DNA of 60,000 nucleotides from Liolophura sinensis. Taxonomy: Eukaryota > Mollusca > Polyplacophora > Chitonida > Chitonidae. A program made the translations under genes and the position numbers. Below are positions 1 to 9,800 of the stretch, piece by piece (position 1 is the stretch's first letter; each line of letters opens with the position of its first letter). The stretch lies in NCBI RefSeq assembly GCF_032854445.1, contig NC_088300.1:77121966-77181965 (forward strand), given 5' to 3'. A model generated the notes under the pieces. It ran no database searches. It saw only the letters and a program-made list of their open reading frames with translations, and had not been told where the DNA came from.

Positions 1-116
1 GCCAGAAAAGTTCATCTGCTTAAACTTTTTAACATGATTTACAGCATTTGGATCTTGATGGCCCACCAGAGTTGTCAAGAGAGCGCTGAAATCAATATCC
101 TTAGTCATCCTGGCCA
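1..116 (-). CDS. Candidate coding exon starting with ATG, cut by the left edge
   Basis: Read on the minus strand, an acceptor (pyrimidine-rich tract ending in ctggccag) precedes a G and then an ATG, and 38 codons stay open to position 1. The first residues are MTKDIDFSALLTTLVGHQ and the segment continues with a lysine-rich helix-like stretch. I do not recognise the family and see no WD40 signature. It may be the first coding exon of a separate minus-strand gene whose 5' UTR exon lies at higher coordinates. Its phase (one base before the first full codon) also exactly continues the last KIF21 exon at 6720, which ends with two bases of a codon. That fit has about one chance in three of being accidental. 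Confidence 0.4.
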
Positions 117-1219
117 GAACAGATTAAGTTAGAAGACTAGTGGACTGGTGGGTTTTTCTCATTTCCTGTTTCTCTAAGTTTGACAGGTGAGACCGTTTTT
201 TATCAATATTGGCATAGCCGCAACAGAAACAAATTCATTAACACAGCAAATAAGCAAGATTGCAATAAGAGGTGGGATTTCAAGGAAAGCCTCAGACAAG
301 CTGGTCTGATTAACCATTCTTGTTTTACTGGGCACAGTGTTATTAACAGTAACACTTAGCCTAGGAAGCCTCATGGAGGGTGTGGGGTTACATTTTCACC
401 TGCTGACTGGATGTCTAAGTGAGATGCTGCAGGTGTGATTACCCCCCAGGTACGTGATGAAGCTGAGGTGGTAGTCAGAGCACAGGTAACACAAGCACAC
501 ACTATGATCACACGCCAGGTGAGTTCAGTGCTGTGAGTCACAGAGGCAGTGCCAGGCAGGTGTGGATAGCTAATGGGATGTCACACTCTACTCAAGCCTG
601 AAACAACCCACAGTCCTTTATCTCCGCTATCTGTCCCCAGTCTGCAGCAATACAGAATTCTACTTAGGACTGCTTCCTACTGTTTTTCTGTGTGTCACAC
701 ATGGGAGTAACACTATTGGGAATTTTTGGCTGTGAAAATCTGGTTATTCAAAAGTCTGCCTTGGATGCTAGAAACTGGATTTACCTACACATGTATCAAC
801 TGATTCAACTTTCTGCTGCTTAGATAAATACAAAACAGATAGAAATCTGAATTTTCAAAGTGCATGATGAGACCAAAACTTTTGGCAGACTGAAAACAGC
901 TGTGATGGATTACAGATTGTCACCACAGCATGTCTAACGTTTATTTCACGGCTGTAACCAGTCAAATTGGAATTATGCATGTAGAGGGGATCAGACAGAA
1001 GAAAGTTATCAAGAAAGTCTGTTGTCACTCTTAACAGTTCACGGCTGAGGAGCACTAAAGATATGCCGTCAATAACCCAGAGCTGATATTTCCAGTGTAT
1101 ATGTACAGGAGTTAGCTTCTTTAAGATCTTAAGTAGCAGAAAGGATGACGATGTGGAATAAGCCAGACCCGGGGAAGACAGTGGTGTTTGAATACCATGT
1201 ACACTGCCCCACCCCCCAG

Positions 1220-1332
1220 TCCCTACCCTCTCTACCAGCGTGTCTGACAACGCCTTACTTACCCGACTTCACCCAGCACACAGGTCTGGAAGAAGAGGTT
1301 CAACCCTTACTCAGCAGAACTTCTACACTCAG
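1220..1332 (+). CDS. Possible internal exon of the plus-strand gene (weak)
   Basis: A strong C-rich tract ending in cag at 1219 (with a second acceptor at 1238) is followed by 37 open codons, including SVSDNALLTRLHPAHRSGRR and QQNFYTQARQ. The best donor is a GC-type site, CAG followed by gcaagg, at 1333. Composition is protein-like, with Ser/Thr/Arg/Gln as in the exon at 4127. There is no homology I can name, and the frame does not join directly to the exon at 4127. A chance open frame is quite possible. Confidence 0.2.
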
Positions 1333-3237
1333 GCAAGGCAAATATCATATGTTTTTTTAATGATTTTATTGCTTTATACTTTTATTTTTCTTCAATTTAC
1401 TTTTTATTCAAGCCAAAAGAGCTTTAATTTTTTTTTTTCAGGATAAAATACAAGTGTTTACATTTTGAAGTGTACATCTTGAAGATAAAAGCTTTTAATA
1501 ACAGTGCAATGTGTCTTTACTAACAACTCGTGATTTTACATGTGACTCACTGAGAGTCATTAGTATCTTATCTTAACCTGTATCCACATGGGTCTTGCTC
1601 AAGTTTCACCAAATAATTGCCACTATTTCTTACACAGAGTGTTATGTAAATACACATCCATCTTTACAGATAACCTGATTATAATGACATTTATGCAGGT
1701 ACAGACAAATCCTCACACGTACATGTACTCACTGGTTTCTCCATGTTTTTTTTCATAATCATTATAAGTTTAATCATAATGAAGTCACAAAGATCAACTT
1801 TAAACATGCTTAGACTAAAAAAGCAGTTCAATTAATAACTCACCATAGGATAATCTAATAATTAAGAATTCAATATCAATATTTCCCTACTACCTAGAGA
1901 TTCATGTCAATTTCTCCATCTAAAATAGGTAACAAAAGAAGAGGCTATCATGAGTAGGGTTGGAGGAAATCCTTGCCACAGGATATCTGTATATTCTAGT
2001 GTATACTAGAATTCTGTATTCTAGTGAAAAGAGCTGACACATACTACAATGATAAGCTTTGTTCCTATCTTACTACTAAATCTTATAAATCCCTTTAACA
2101 CAAGATAATCACAGGTAACACCATGGCTTAACCTCTAGAGCTTGGCATTTATCCAATGTTACATTCAAGAACTCTCGACAATCACATAACCATTGGTAGT
2201 GGTCATATACTAGAGCAGTGCCATAAAGCTCACTGCGATCATCACATTCCTTCTTATGACAAGTCTCTCTATTCCCTTAATCTTGTGATGACAAAGTTAT
2301 GATGGCCTAAAATGATGTGACAACTATGAAAATATCACTATGCTAGCAATGATATCTATAAAAAACCAAATTATATCCTGTTGTTCAGGTTTAACTGACT
2401 GGATCCGTGAACAGCTTAAAAAATACATGAAAAGGAACTAAAAAAAAAAATTATGTTTCTATGTCAAAATGAAAAAAAAATTTTTTTTGTTAAAAAAATG
2501 TCTTTGGGTGTATTTTTATACCCGTTAATTACCCCTCTGTATTCTGCACCTTTTCCGTTAACGGTCAGATTTTTCCAGAAATTATGTCATCATTGATCTT
2601 GCTCAGAACTCGGTGAACACAGCCAAAGTGCCCTGAGCCCGGTGAACAGAGTCGCTCCAGTGTTGGCAAGGTGATATGTAAACAGATACTACATGCCTCC
2701 CTTCGGACCAGCTTAGCCCCGCACCCCCATTCGGTCTGTTCCGCCCCCATTTAGTCTGTACCCCCATCCCCAATTCAGCCAGACCCTTTCGGTCAGTCCA
2801 CAACAGTTCTTTTCAAACAGGGATCATTGTTGACGTCACCGCTGCAAGCCATTTAATTTCTGGACTGACCACTGGGGTCTTGAGAAAACTGTACTTTGAA
2901 GCTATTTTTACCCCCCAAAGTGAAAGTTGAAAACTTTGTTTGTACTGTTATATGTTATTACACATGATAATCTGCACATAAACATAAAACCAAACCATTT
3001 CATGTATCTATCCTTTAGACAAACAGGACTACTTAAATGACACATACATGCACCTGCCCATGGGGCCAAAGAGAAGCTACTGAAATGATGCTTAAATAAT
3101 CTTGGCAGAGTTCCACCACTTTTATTCAGTGAAATTGTAGGACAACTCTTGACTGGTTTGTACTGACTGAAAAGGACAGAGAATTGAACAAATTATTAAA
3201 CAACCAGATTCCCATAACCTGAAATGTATATAGGTTA

Positions 3238-3523
3238 TTTATTTGATTTGATTGATGTTTTTCACCCTACTCAAGCATATTTCACTTATATAACTGCGGC
3301 CAGCATTATGGTGGAAGTAAACCCATGACCAACCGCAGGTTTCTGGCAGAACTTCTCCTGTATGACCGATTTGTGTAGTGTATGTGTGTGTATATTCGTG
3401 GGCGGGGGGCGGGGGGGGGGGAGGTTGAGCCAACATGCACTAGACTTGAACTCACAGCGGCCGCACTGGTGAGAGGCTCCTAGGTCACTGGGACGTGCTG
3501 GCATGCTAACCACGGAGGCCTCC
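3238..3523 (-). mobile_element. SINE, diverged, with internal G-run expansion
   Basis: In minus orientation this is a copy of the tRNA-derived SINE that recurs in this window. The tail end (tcaagcatatttcact, gccagcattatggtgg) and the head-side segment (gaactcacagcggccgcac, cacggaggcc) are recognisable. The middle has been replaced by a GT-rich stretch and a G/C run at 3400-3421. Its divergence marks it as one of the older copies. Confidence 0.75.
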
Positions 3524-3994
3524 TAACATGTATACATATAGGCAGGAAATGGTGTGTGTCTGATTTATTGCCATACATGTCGAAGCAAAGTGACATTATT
3601 TAAACTCACTGTACATGAATAAGCTACTACAAAACAAACTATCACAAAATAAAACCCCTTCAAAATTAGGATATGCATGTCCATAATATTACATGCCACA
3701 CAACAAAAGGTATAATAATCTTGCCACGGTTCACATCCTCAGGTCACGGGTCAGTCGCCTCCATGATTTGTACACTGATATTATGCAACTGGCTGGTCTA
3801 TGAGCCTTGTACACATAGGTACAACAATGACGTTGACATGACACACCATTCCCTGTACATGGGGAAAATGTGATCAGGTCTTATTACAGGGAAAACAAGC
3901 AATGTCACCGTAAGGCCATATCTTATGGAATTTATTCATGCAAACTGTAGAGCACAATTGTCATTCCAAACTAAAAATACCTTGCTTTGTTCAG

Positions 3995-4056
3995 GATTTG
4001 CAAGGAGAGGGTGGAGGAGGCACACTGTATTAAGAATGACTTGTCTATCATGAGGA
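3995..4056 (+). CDS. Possible short upstream coding piece of the plus-strand gene
   Basis: A good acceptor (cttgctttgttcag) is followed by ICKERVEEAHCIKNDLSIM in an open frame with coiled-coil character. Reading on to ATG-AG would join in phase to the exon at 4127, whose first base completes an AGG arginine codon. The bases after that point are gaaatg, not GT, so no normal donor exists there. This is either a chance frame, a decayed exon, or a site with a sequence error or variant. Confidence 0.2.
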
Positions 4057-4126
4057 AATGTTGAAAATTCTCCACAAAACAAAGCTACTTCGGCTTGACT
4101 TTTTCACAAATTGTTGCATTTTGCAG

Positions 4127-5549
4127 GGCACTGTTCAGCAAGACGATGCAGCAAAGACATTTGTTTCAGGCCTCTAACAGGAAGCTGCAAGATGACATGA
4201 AGGACAACATGCGGCGCTACAAGAGTGAGAAGGCCAAGCTACAGGAACAACTGGCATCGCTACGTAGCCAGCTAGAGGACTACCACCTAGACACTGGTTG
4301 CAGCCACGGCACGTCAGATAAAACAGCTGGCCAACTGGACATGGCCAGTCATCAAAAACATTCCCGTTATTACATACAACCAAAGTTTGCTCATGCCAAG
4401 AAGTGGAAAGCAGGACAAGGCAGGTATCTTATGCCTAAGGGCAGACTGGCATTACAGAGCCTTTCTGATTGTAGTTCAAACAGGAAATCCAGCTACAAAC
4501 CCTTCCTCACTGAGCGACCACATTATCTACCACAGCTAGACCAGGCTGTAGTTAGCAGAGCAGCCAAGAATTTAGAGTGGTACTCTGGATATAATCTTGG
4601 GGGAACCACATCCAAACTTCCACCATTGTCCAAGAATCTTTCTGTACAGCGGCCCACTGTAAAGGGGTCCAAATCTCCAGAATCAGGGGCTGGCAGCGGG
4701 AACCCAGATACACTGGCTACTGTCAGCACACCTGACATCATGACATGTGACAGTAGGCAAGATCTTGACACAATGAGCTTCAAACCTGAGGCTTCAAAGC
4801 TGGCCAAAGGCATTGATGATGTGACTCGTGCCAAAGCTGCACCTGTGATGATGGTACCCAAACTATCCCTGCCATCAGAACCTTACTCTAGTCCCCGGAG
4901 TGGGCATTCACCAGACGGCATTACTAAGGAGTCACCTCAAGCATTGTATCTTCACGCAGAGTTACAAGTCCTAAGACCACCACCACCAGCTTTGGGAGCA
5001 GACAAGCGGAAAACTACTCCCCGAAGCCAGCCTTCAGGATTACTGAGTATGCCTTTATCATCAAAAAAGATAAAAAAGGCCCCAAACAGTCAACATTTAC
5101 AGACAAAAGCTAACCCATCAGACGGTTTGAATGTCCTGATAGCGACAGAGAGCACGAAGAGGGTAAATCCCCCTGTGAAACCAGCAGATGGGAGTTGCAA
5201 TCCACTCAAACCACCCAGCATAACTCTTAGGCCAGCGTCTAAAACTGGAGAACTAGAAAGACTGAAATCTATTCTGAGCATAGGAAATCAAAGTCCATCT
5301 GGGAACAACAAAGGTGATCGTAAACAGAAGGATCCTAGTACGAGGTGGAAAGCCATGTATCTCAAAATCATGGATCCTCAAAAAAGATCACAGATGTTAG
5401 CGGACATAGTATTTGCCGTTCGTGCCAAAATGAGGGAGAATGAACATCAGCTGAAGTTTGGGGAAAATCCGGAGGATCCCATCACCCACAATACTTTGTG
5501 TGATTTCTTACTGTACAAACCTCAGAAACATACCATCAACAAAACAAAG
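4127..5549 (+). CDS. Large penultimate exon of an unrecognised coiled-coil/basic protein
   Basis: The exon has 474 full codons after one phase base. The acceptor is ttgttgcattttgcag at 4126 and the donor is AAG followed by gtgag at 5550. Roughly the first 60 residues form a charged coiled coil (QQRHLFQASNRKLQDDMKDN; EKAKLQEQLASLRSQLED). Then come about 320 residues rich in Ser, Pro and Lys, probably disordered, with a PPPPA run. The exon ends in a compact helical-looking stretch (STRWKAMYLKIMDPQKRSQM, IVFAVRAKMRENEHQLKFG). An ATG at 4095 is in frame upstream of the acceptor, so a 5' end here cannot be excluded, though the splice acceptor suggests earlier exons. I do not recognise the family and assign no function. 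Confidence 0.8.
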
Positions 5550-5921
5550 GTGAGAAGTTACAGAAGTTACAATTGATTAAGTGTAGTGTGGCAACCTCTG
5601 TGGACAAGGGCGTCAGCACACCAGCACGCCCAAGGAGCCTCTCACAAATGCGGTCGCTGTGAATTCCAGCTCATCTTGGCTTTCCCCTCCATGTCGGCAG
5701 GCATGCCAGCAACCTGTGAATGGCCGTAGATTTCCTGGGGGCTCTGCTCGGTTTCCTCCCACCATAATGCTGGCTGTCGTATAAGTGAAATATTCTTGAA
5801 TACGGTGTAAAACACCAATCAAATAAAATAAATAATAACTAAACCTTCCCAGCACTCAGTGAGCTTCTTCCAAATATTCAAGCAAAAAAGAGTACACATT
5901 TATTTCTATTTCTATTTTCAG
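5550..5921 (+). other. Last intron of the plus-strand gene, largely a SINE
   Basis: This is a 372-bp intron with donor gtgagaag and acceptor ctatttctattttcag. About two thirds of it is a SINE in the same orientation as the gene (5590-5835). Both neighbouring exons are in phase 0 across it, so AAG joins to AAG-CAC. Confidence 0.75.
5590..5835 (+). mobile_element. SINE in the intron of the plus-strand gene
   Basis: This is the only well-preserved plus-oriented copy of the window's SINE. The tRNA-like part (gcctctcacaaatgcggtcg, ctgtgaattcca) leads, followed by the body (accataatgctggctgtcg) and the 3' end (ttcttgaatacggtgtaaaa, caccaatcaaataaa). The A-box end is poorly preserved. Confidence 0.8.
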
Positions 5922-6107
5922 AAGCACAACCCCAGGGCAATGCCACACCACACAGCAGTTAGGTCCAGCCGTAAGTCCCACGCTGCCCAACTCCAGGAGT
6001 ACCTGCGCAATTCATTGAGGAATCGCCCAATGATTGAGCACCTAGAAGCAGAGGAGTACAGGCTGATGCGCTACGGCAAGCATCGTTACCTTCTCCAAGA
6101 CATGTGA
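5922..6107 (+). CDS. Terminal coding exon of the unrecognised plus-strand gene
   Basis: This exon has 61 codons and a TGA at 6105-6107. It is highly basic and helical: KSHAAQLQEYLRNSLRNRPM is followed by IEHLEAEEYRLMRYGKHRYL and ends LQDM. The dense Arg/His/Leu pattern and lack of low complexity suggest a conserved C-terminal domain. With the exon at 4127 the visible protein is 535 residues. A possible AATAAA lies far downstream at 6938-6943, which would make the 3' UTR run antisense across the KIF21 exon at 6720-6827; nearer signals were not obvious. Confidence 0.75.
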   Translation, partial: KHNPRAMPHHTAVRSSRKSHAAQLQEYLRNSLRNRPMIEHLEAEEYRLMRYGKHRYLLQDM

Positions 6108-6719
6108 CATGTAGTGGTTAGGGGGTGTGTGGTGGCGGGTTGTGGCGTGTGATGGTGGGGGGTGGGGGGGTGTATTGGGTCTTTGGGAAGAGGAGGGATG
6201 TGGGGGTGGGGGGAGGGATTGGGGGGTGGGGGTGGGGTGTGAGGGATAGGGTGGTGGTGGTGGTGCTTATGGGTTGTTTTAATTGTCTATGCTTGTCAAA
6301 CTTTACACTACTGCCAAACAGTGTTCAAAACAAAAAAAGGCACAAGGGTTCATTTAGACATTTGAACATGTCTAGAGGTTGACAGAGACACTTTACTGAT
6401 AGCTGAAAGGAAACAATGAAAAGCATGCAACCTAAAGAATCAACACACTGTGGGAAAGATATTCGATATCACTTTGATTGTGCGTAAACAGATTGCAGAC
6501 AATACTATCCCAATTCTTCCCCAATTTTGTACATAACAAGTAACATGGGGAGAAATGTTGCACATAAAGAATTTGATCATGGATGACTGTATCACACTGA
6601 CTAGGTGGACTAGGTCCATGAAAAATAATTTCTTCCCTAAATACTCCTTTCAAAATGTTCCTGATTGGAAGACTGTGTAGAAATGAAAAAAAAACACTAA
6701 AGAACTAGTGTGTACTCAC
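6108..6719. other. Region between the plus-strand stop and the last KIF21 exon
   Basis: The first 150 bases are an extreme G-rich tract, described separately. The remainder is AT-rich with nothing recognisable. On the minus strand this is intron following the KIF21 exon at 6720. Confidence 0.5.
6121..6268 (+). repeat. G-rich tract (G-quadruplex-prone), directly after a stop codon
   Basis: Beginning 14 bases after the TGA of the plus-strand gene are about 150 bases made almost only of G and T on the plus strand, with many runs of three to seven G. They end in a (GGT)n stretch near 6250-6265. If transcribed it is the start of the 3' UTR of that gene. Confidence 0.85.
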
Positions 6720-6827
6720 AAGGAATTTCGGTCTGAACTAGACAGTGAATCAGTGCTTGATCTTCCTCTTAACATGGAGGCCGAATTGATGTCCAGTTTG
6801 CTGGAAGACTGACTACCACTGGTCAGC
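6720..6827 (-). CDS. KIF21: KIF21 exon: serine-rich linker (last one seen)
   Basis: 35 codons flanked by split codons, with acceptor tattctgtttcag and donor TT followed by gtgagt. It encodes [14 protein letters not shown] and then a Ser/Arg-rich stretch ending SLSSSDRNS. It corresponds to the disordered linker before the WD40 propeller in KIF21A. The next exon must supply one base first. Confidence 0.88.
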
Positions 6828-9800
6828 CTGAAACAGAATATAAACAATAGATGAATACCACAGCAAGGTCAGTTGTACAGCACATTTGTTTGACACTCAT
6901 TATGAGACTATCCAATGTGTATTTTTTTCCTTTCATAAATAAACTATGACTGTATTCCATTGTTTCTTCTCATTATTGGCACTACTCATGTATATATTCC
7001 TAGATTCAGCATCCCTGAAAGCAAACAATTAAAAATAAAAACATTGACTTTACGTCATCTAAATACTTCATAATACTGCTACACATAACACATTTCTCTT
7101 ACCTTATTTACTTATTTATTTCATTGGTGTTTAACTGTGTACCATAGAGTGGCTCCTAAAGTTAAATTAATTTATTTGATAGTTGTTTTACGTCATACTC
7201 AAGAATATTTTACATGTATGACAGCATTACTGTGGGAGGAAAACAAGCAGAGGCCAGGGGAAAACCCACGACCATTTCGCAAGTTGTTAGCAGACCTTCA
7301 TACATACAAACCCAGATGAAGCCAGTGTGCAGTGGCCATGTTAAATGGCAGTGGCAATGCTAAATCACAGTACAAGGTGACTACTGAACTCACCTTGTGA
7401 CAGCAGGCTTAAGAGGAAGAGTCTTTGGAGGGAGCATCAGGTTGCTCTCCGAGAAACCGTTTGTTTTCTTGACGTCATTTTGTTCAGCAGAGGCATTGCC
7501 CCCAGTCTGGGAACTCTCCACCAAGGGAGATAGGGGTGGGGCGGTCTGGTCACTTTGGGCATCCCCTGCAAACAGCAGTTCCTGAGGGGTGGCCGTTTTC
7601 CTCCTGGCCTGATAAACAGACCAACACAATTATATACTAGCTATCATAAACAAAATGAAGGTTGTACTTCCTTCAGCATTTATAACCACGTGAATTTATT
7701 TAAACATTGATTGTATAGTATGACACCTGAGGTGGAAATCCAATACTTTGAATCTGATATCTTTTGAAAATTTTCAAGACACCACAAACGTGTCAAGACC
7801 AAAAACGTTAGCCCACAACACAGCTTGTAAAAAACAATTGTCAACTTCCCACTGTAAATCAAATGCTTTAAAAAAATAATAACCGTTAAACAGTGACGGT
7901 ATATGGCATACGTTTTTGTATATGTTTATTATTCGATTTGTGAAATAATCAGAAATATCTTAAAGACATTTTGGTTGGCTAAAGTCATTACCCCTCAAAA
8001 CACAGGTGGCATGCCCAGCACACCAATTCACTGAATTTGTCTCCAGCAATGCCCACTTTTACATTTCACAAGTCTTGCTCTATTTAGGAGTCTTCCAGAA
8101 ACAAATTCATTGAAAGAGCAAGAGTATAGCTATGTAGTTTCAAATTTGCAACCATATTTGTCCATCACCAGTATCTATCAGAAATAACAAAGTCAAAAAT
8201 GAAAGGACATGAATAACTACACATAACACTGGCAAGGTTTTGGTTCACATGTTGTTTCCTGTGGCTCCAAAACTCACACTTCACTGTAACCCCAATCCAG
8301 ATCATTTGTTTGTTTTACTATTTAAGCGAATATATAATTTCTTGAACCGGCAGTTCATTAAATTTTGCTTACGACAGGTGTGCTGCAGAATACCATATTT
8401 TAATAAAGCTCAAGTTTTATCAACCCACGTCACCATAAGCAGCAGATATAACTGCAATGACAGATTTTAAAACAATTAAAACTTGCAGCAAACCAAGAAG
8501 ATAAGACCATGAATCAATTATGTCTGTAAATGTAGTCAAGGATTATTCATTTTACTGGTATTATATTTTACAAGAGCTTTCAATTAAAGCTGAAAGAATT
8601 ACTCATTAAGGCTGACAGCATATAAAATAAAAAAAGTAGAAAACAGAGACATGAGAATAACCTCCTTCATAGAAATGGACAGGTAAAAGCATGCAGTGTT
8701 ACACCACACTGATTCCACATCCATTAGAGTAGGAGACGGCCAGAGATCAGTTCTGTATGATAATCCCAGCAGACTTACACATGGCGTCATAATCAGCCAG
8801 TCCTCCAAGAGATTACCCTGTTAGTGTAGATACGCGGTCCAGGGGAGAGCAGCGGGTACAAACAGAGGTTAACTGTACATATTTGGTATCAGGCTGGTAT
8901 ATGATAAACACACAGACTACATGGGATGTGACTATACTGTAGAGGTACATGTATATGGTAGCAGTTAATACTGAACTGAAGGCTAGTACATGTCTTTAGA
9001 ATATGTGTGGTTACGATGAAATGATGGTCTCTTCATATACATACTGGGATTGTACCAAAGCCAAGTCCTAAATATATCCACGGGGACTGAAATTCAACAA
9101 GTGACCAAATAAAGGTATTGCCTATGAAATTTTATCCGCTATCAAAATTGTTTCAAAGCTTACACATGGGTTCATTCAGGATGTGCTAAATGTAGGAAAT
9201 TATGTACCCTATTCAATGCTTCTGATAATGATGTCATGCCTGAAGTCTCTTTAGATCCACAGGTATATTACCTGTACTGTGCTGTGATCTAAATGCTTTA
9301 TGTTCTCAATAAAGGTTATTTTTCATGCAGAAAAATTAGCCCATTACTTTCCTTCATGTACATGTGTTTTAATAGAATGTGCACACATATGTTCAGTTGG
9401 TGTAGGACATGCGACATAATATGCACAAGAAAAACAGTCAAGACAAAACATATTGATATGAACACAGTGTGAACAAGATACAACAGAACAGTTAATAACA
9501 ATGTGAGTGAAACATGACAACACCCTTATCTCTTAACCTTTTTGCATTCAAATAAGATAATTTGGATTAGATCATGAAGTAATTAAATCCTGGACATAAA
9601 ATGAATTTCTCAATCTTCGCCACATGTTTTGCAGTATCAAAACATACTGTTAAGGCAGATCGTTTTGTTTGTCCTCACTAATGACAGTTAAGAAACAGAA
9701 CTTTCCAAAAATGTTAATCCAAACTTGGTAATTCCACCCTACTTGATTTTACCATTGAGATTCTAATGTGCTGTACAGGAGCAAAGCTCTGGACGGTAGC

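Larger units (their letters stand above)
117..4126. other. Non-coding stretch left of the plus-strand gene
   Basis: About 4 kb of AT-rich sequence. The items that can be named are a possible plus-strand exon at 1220-1332, a diverged SINE at 3238-3523 and a possible short coding piece at 3995-4056. Long reading frames on both strands around 855-1360 have no recognisable domain. A GC-richer patch at 2600-2810, with a run of C-rich short repeats such as cccccat, is unexplained. No WD40-like coding sequence could be found on the minus strand. Confidence 0.5.

Noticed and set aside
855-1250. 131-codon minus-strand frame as a gene
   Set aside because: No recognisable domain, no splice or start context. 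It ends at a stop in AT-rich sequence and overlaps a better plus-strand candidate.
6125-6382. Glycine/valine-rich frame after the plus-strand gene
   Set aside because: It is a translation of the G-rich tract, not a protein.
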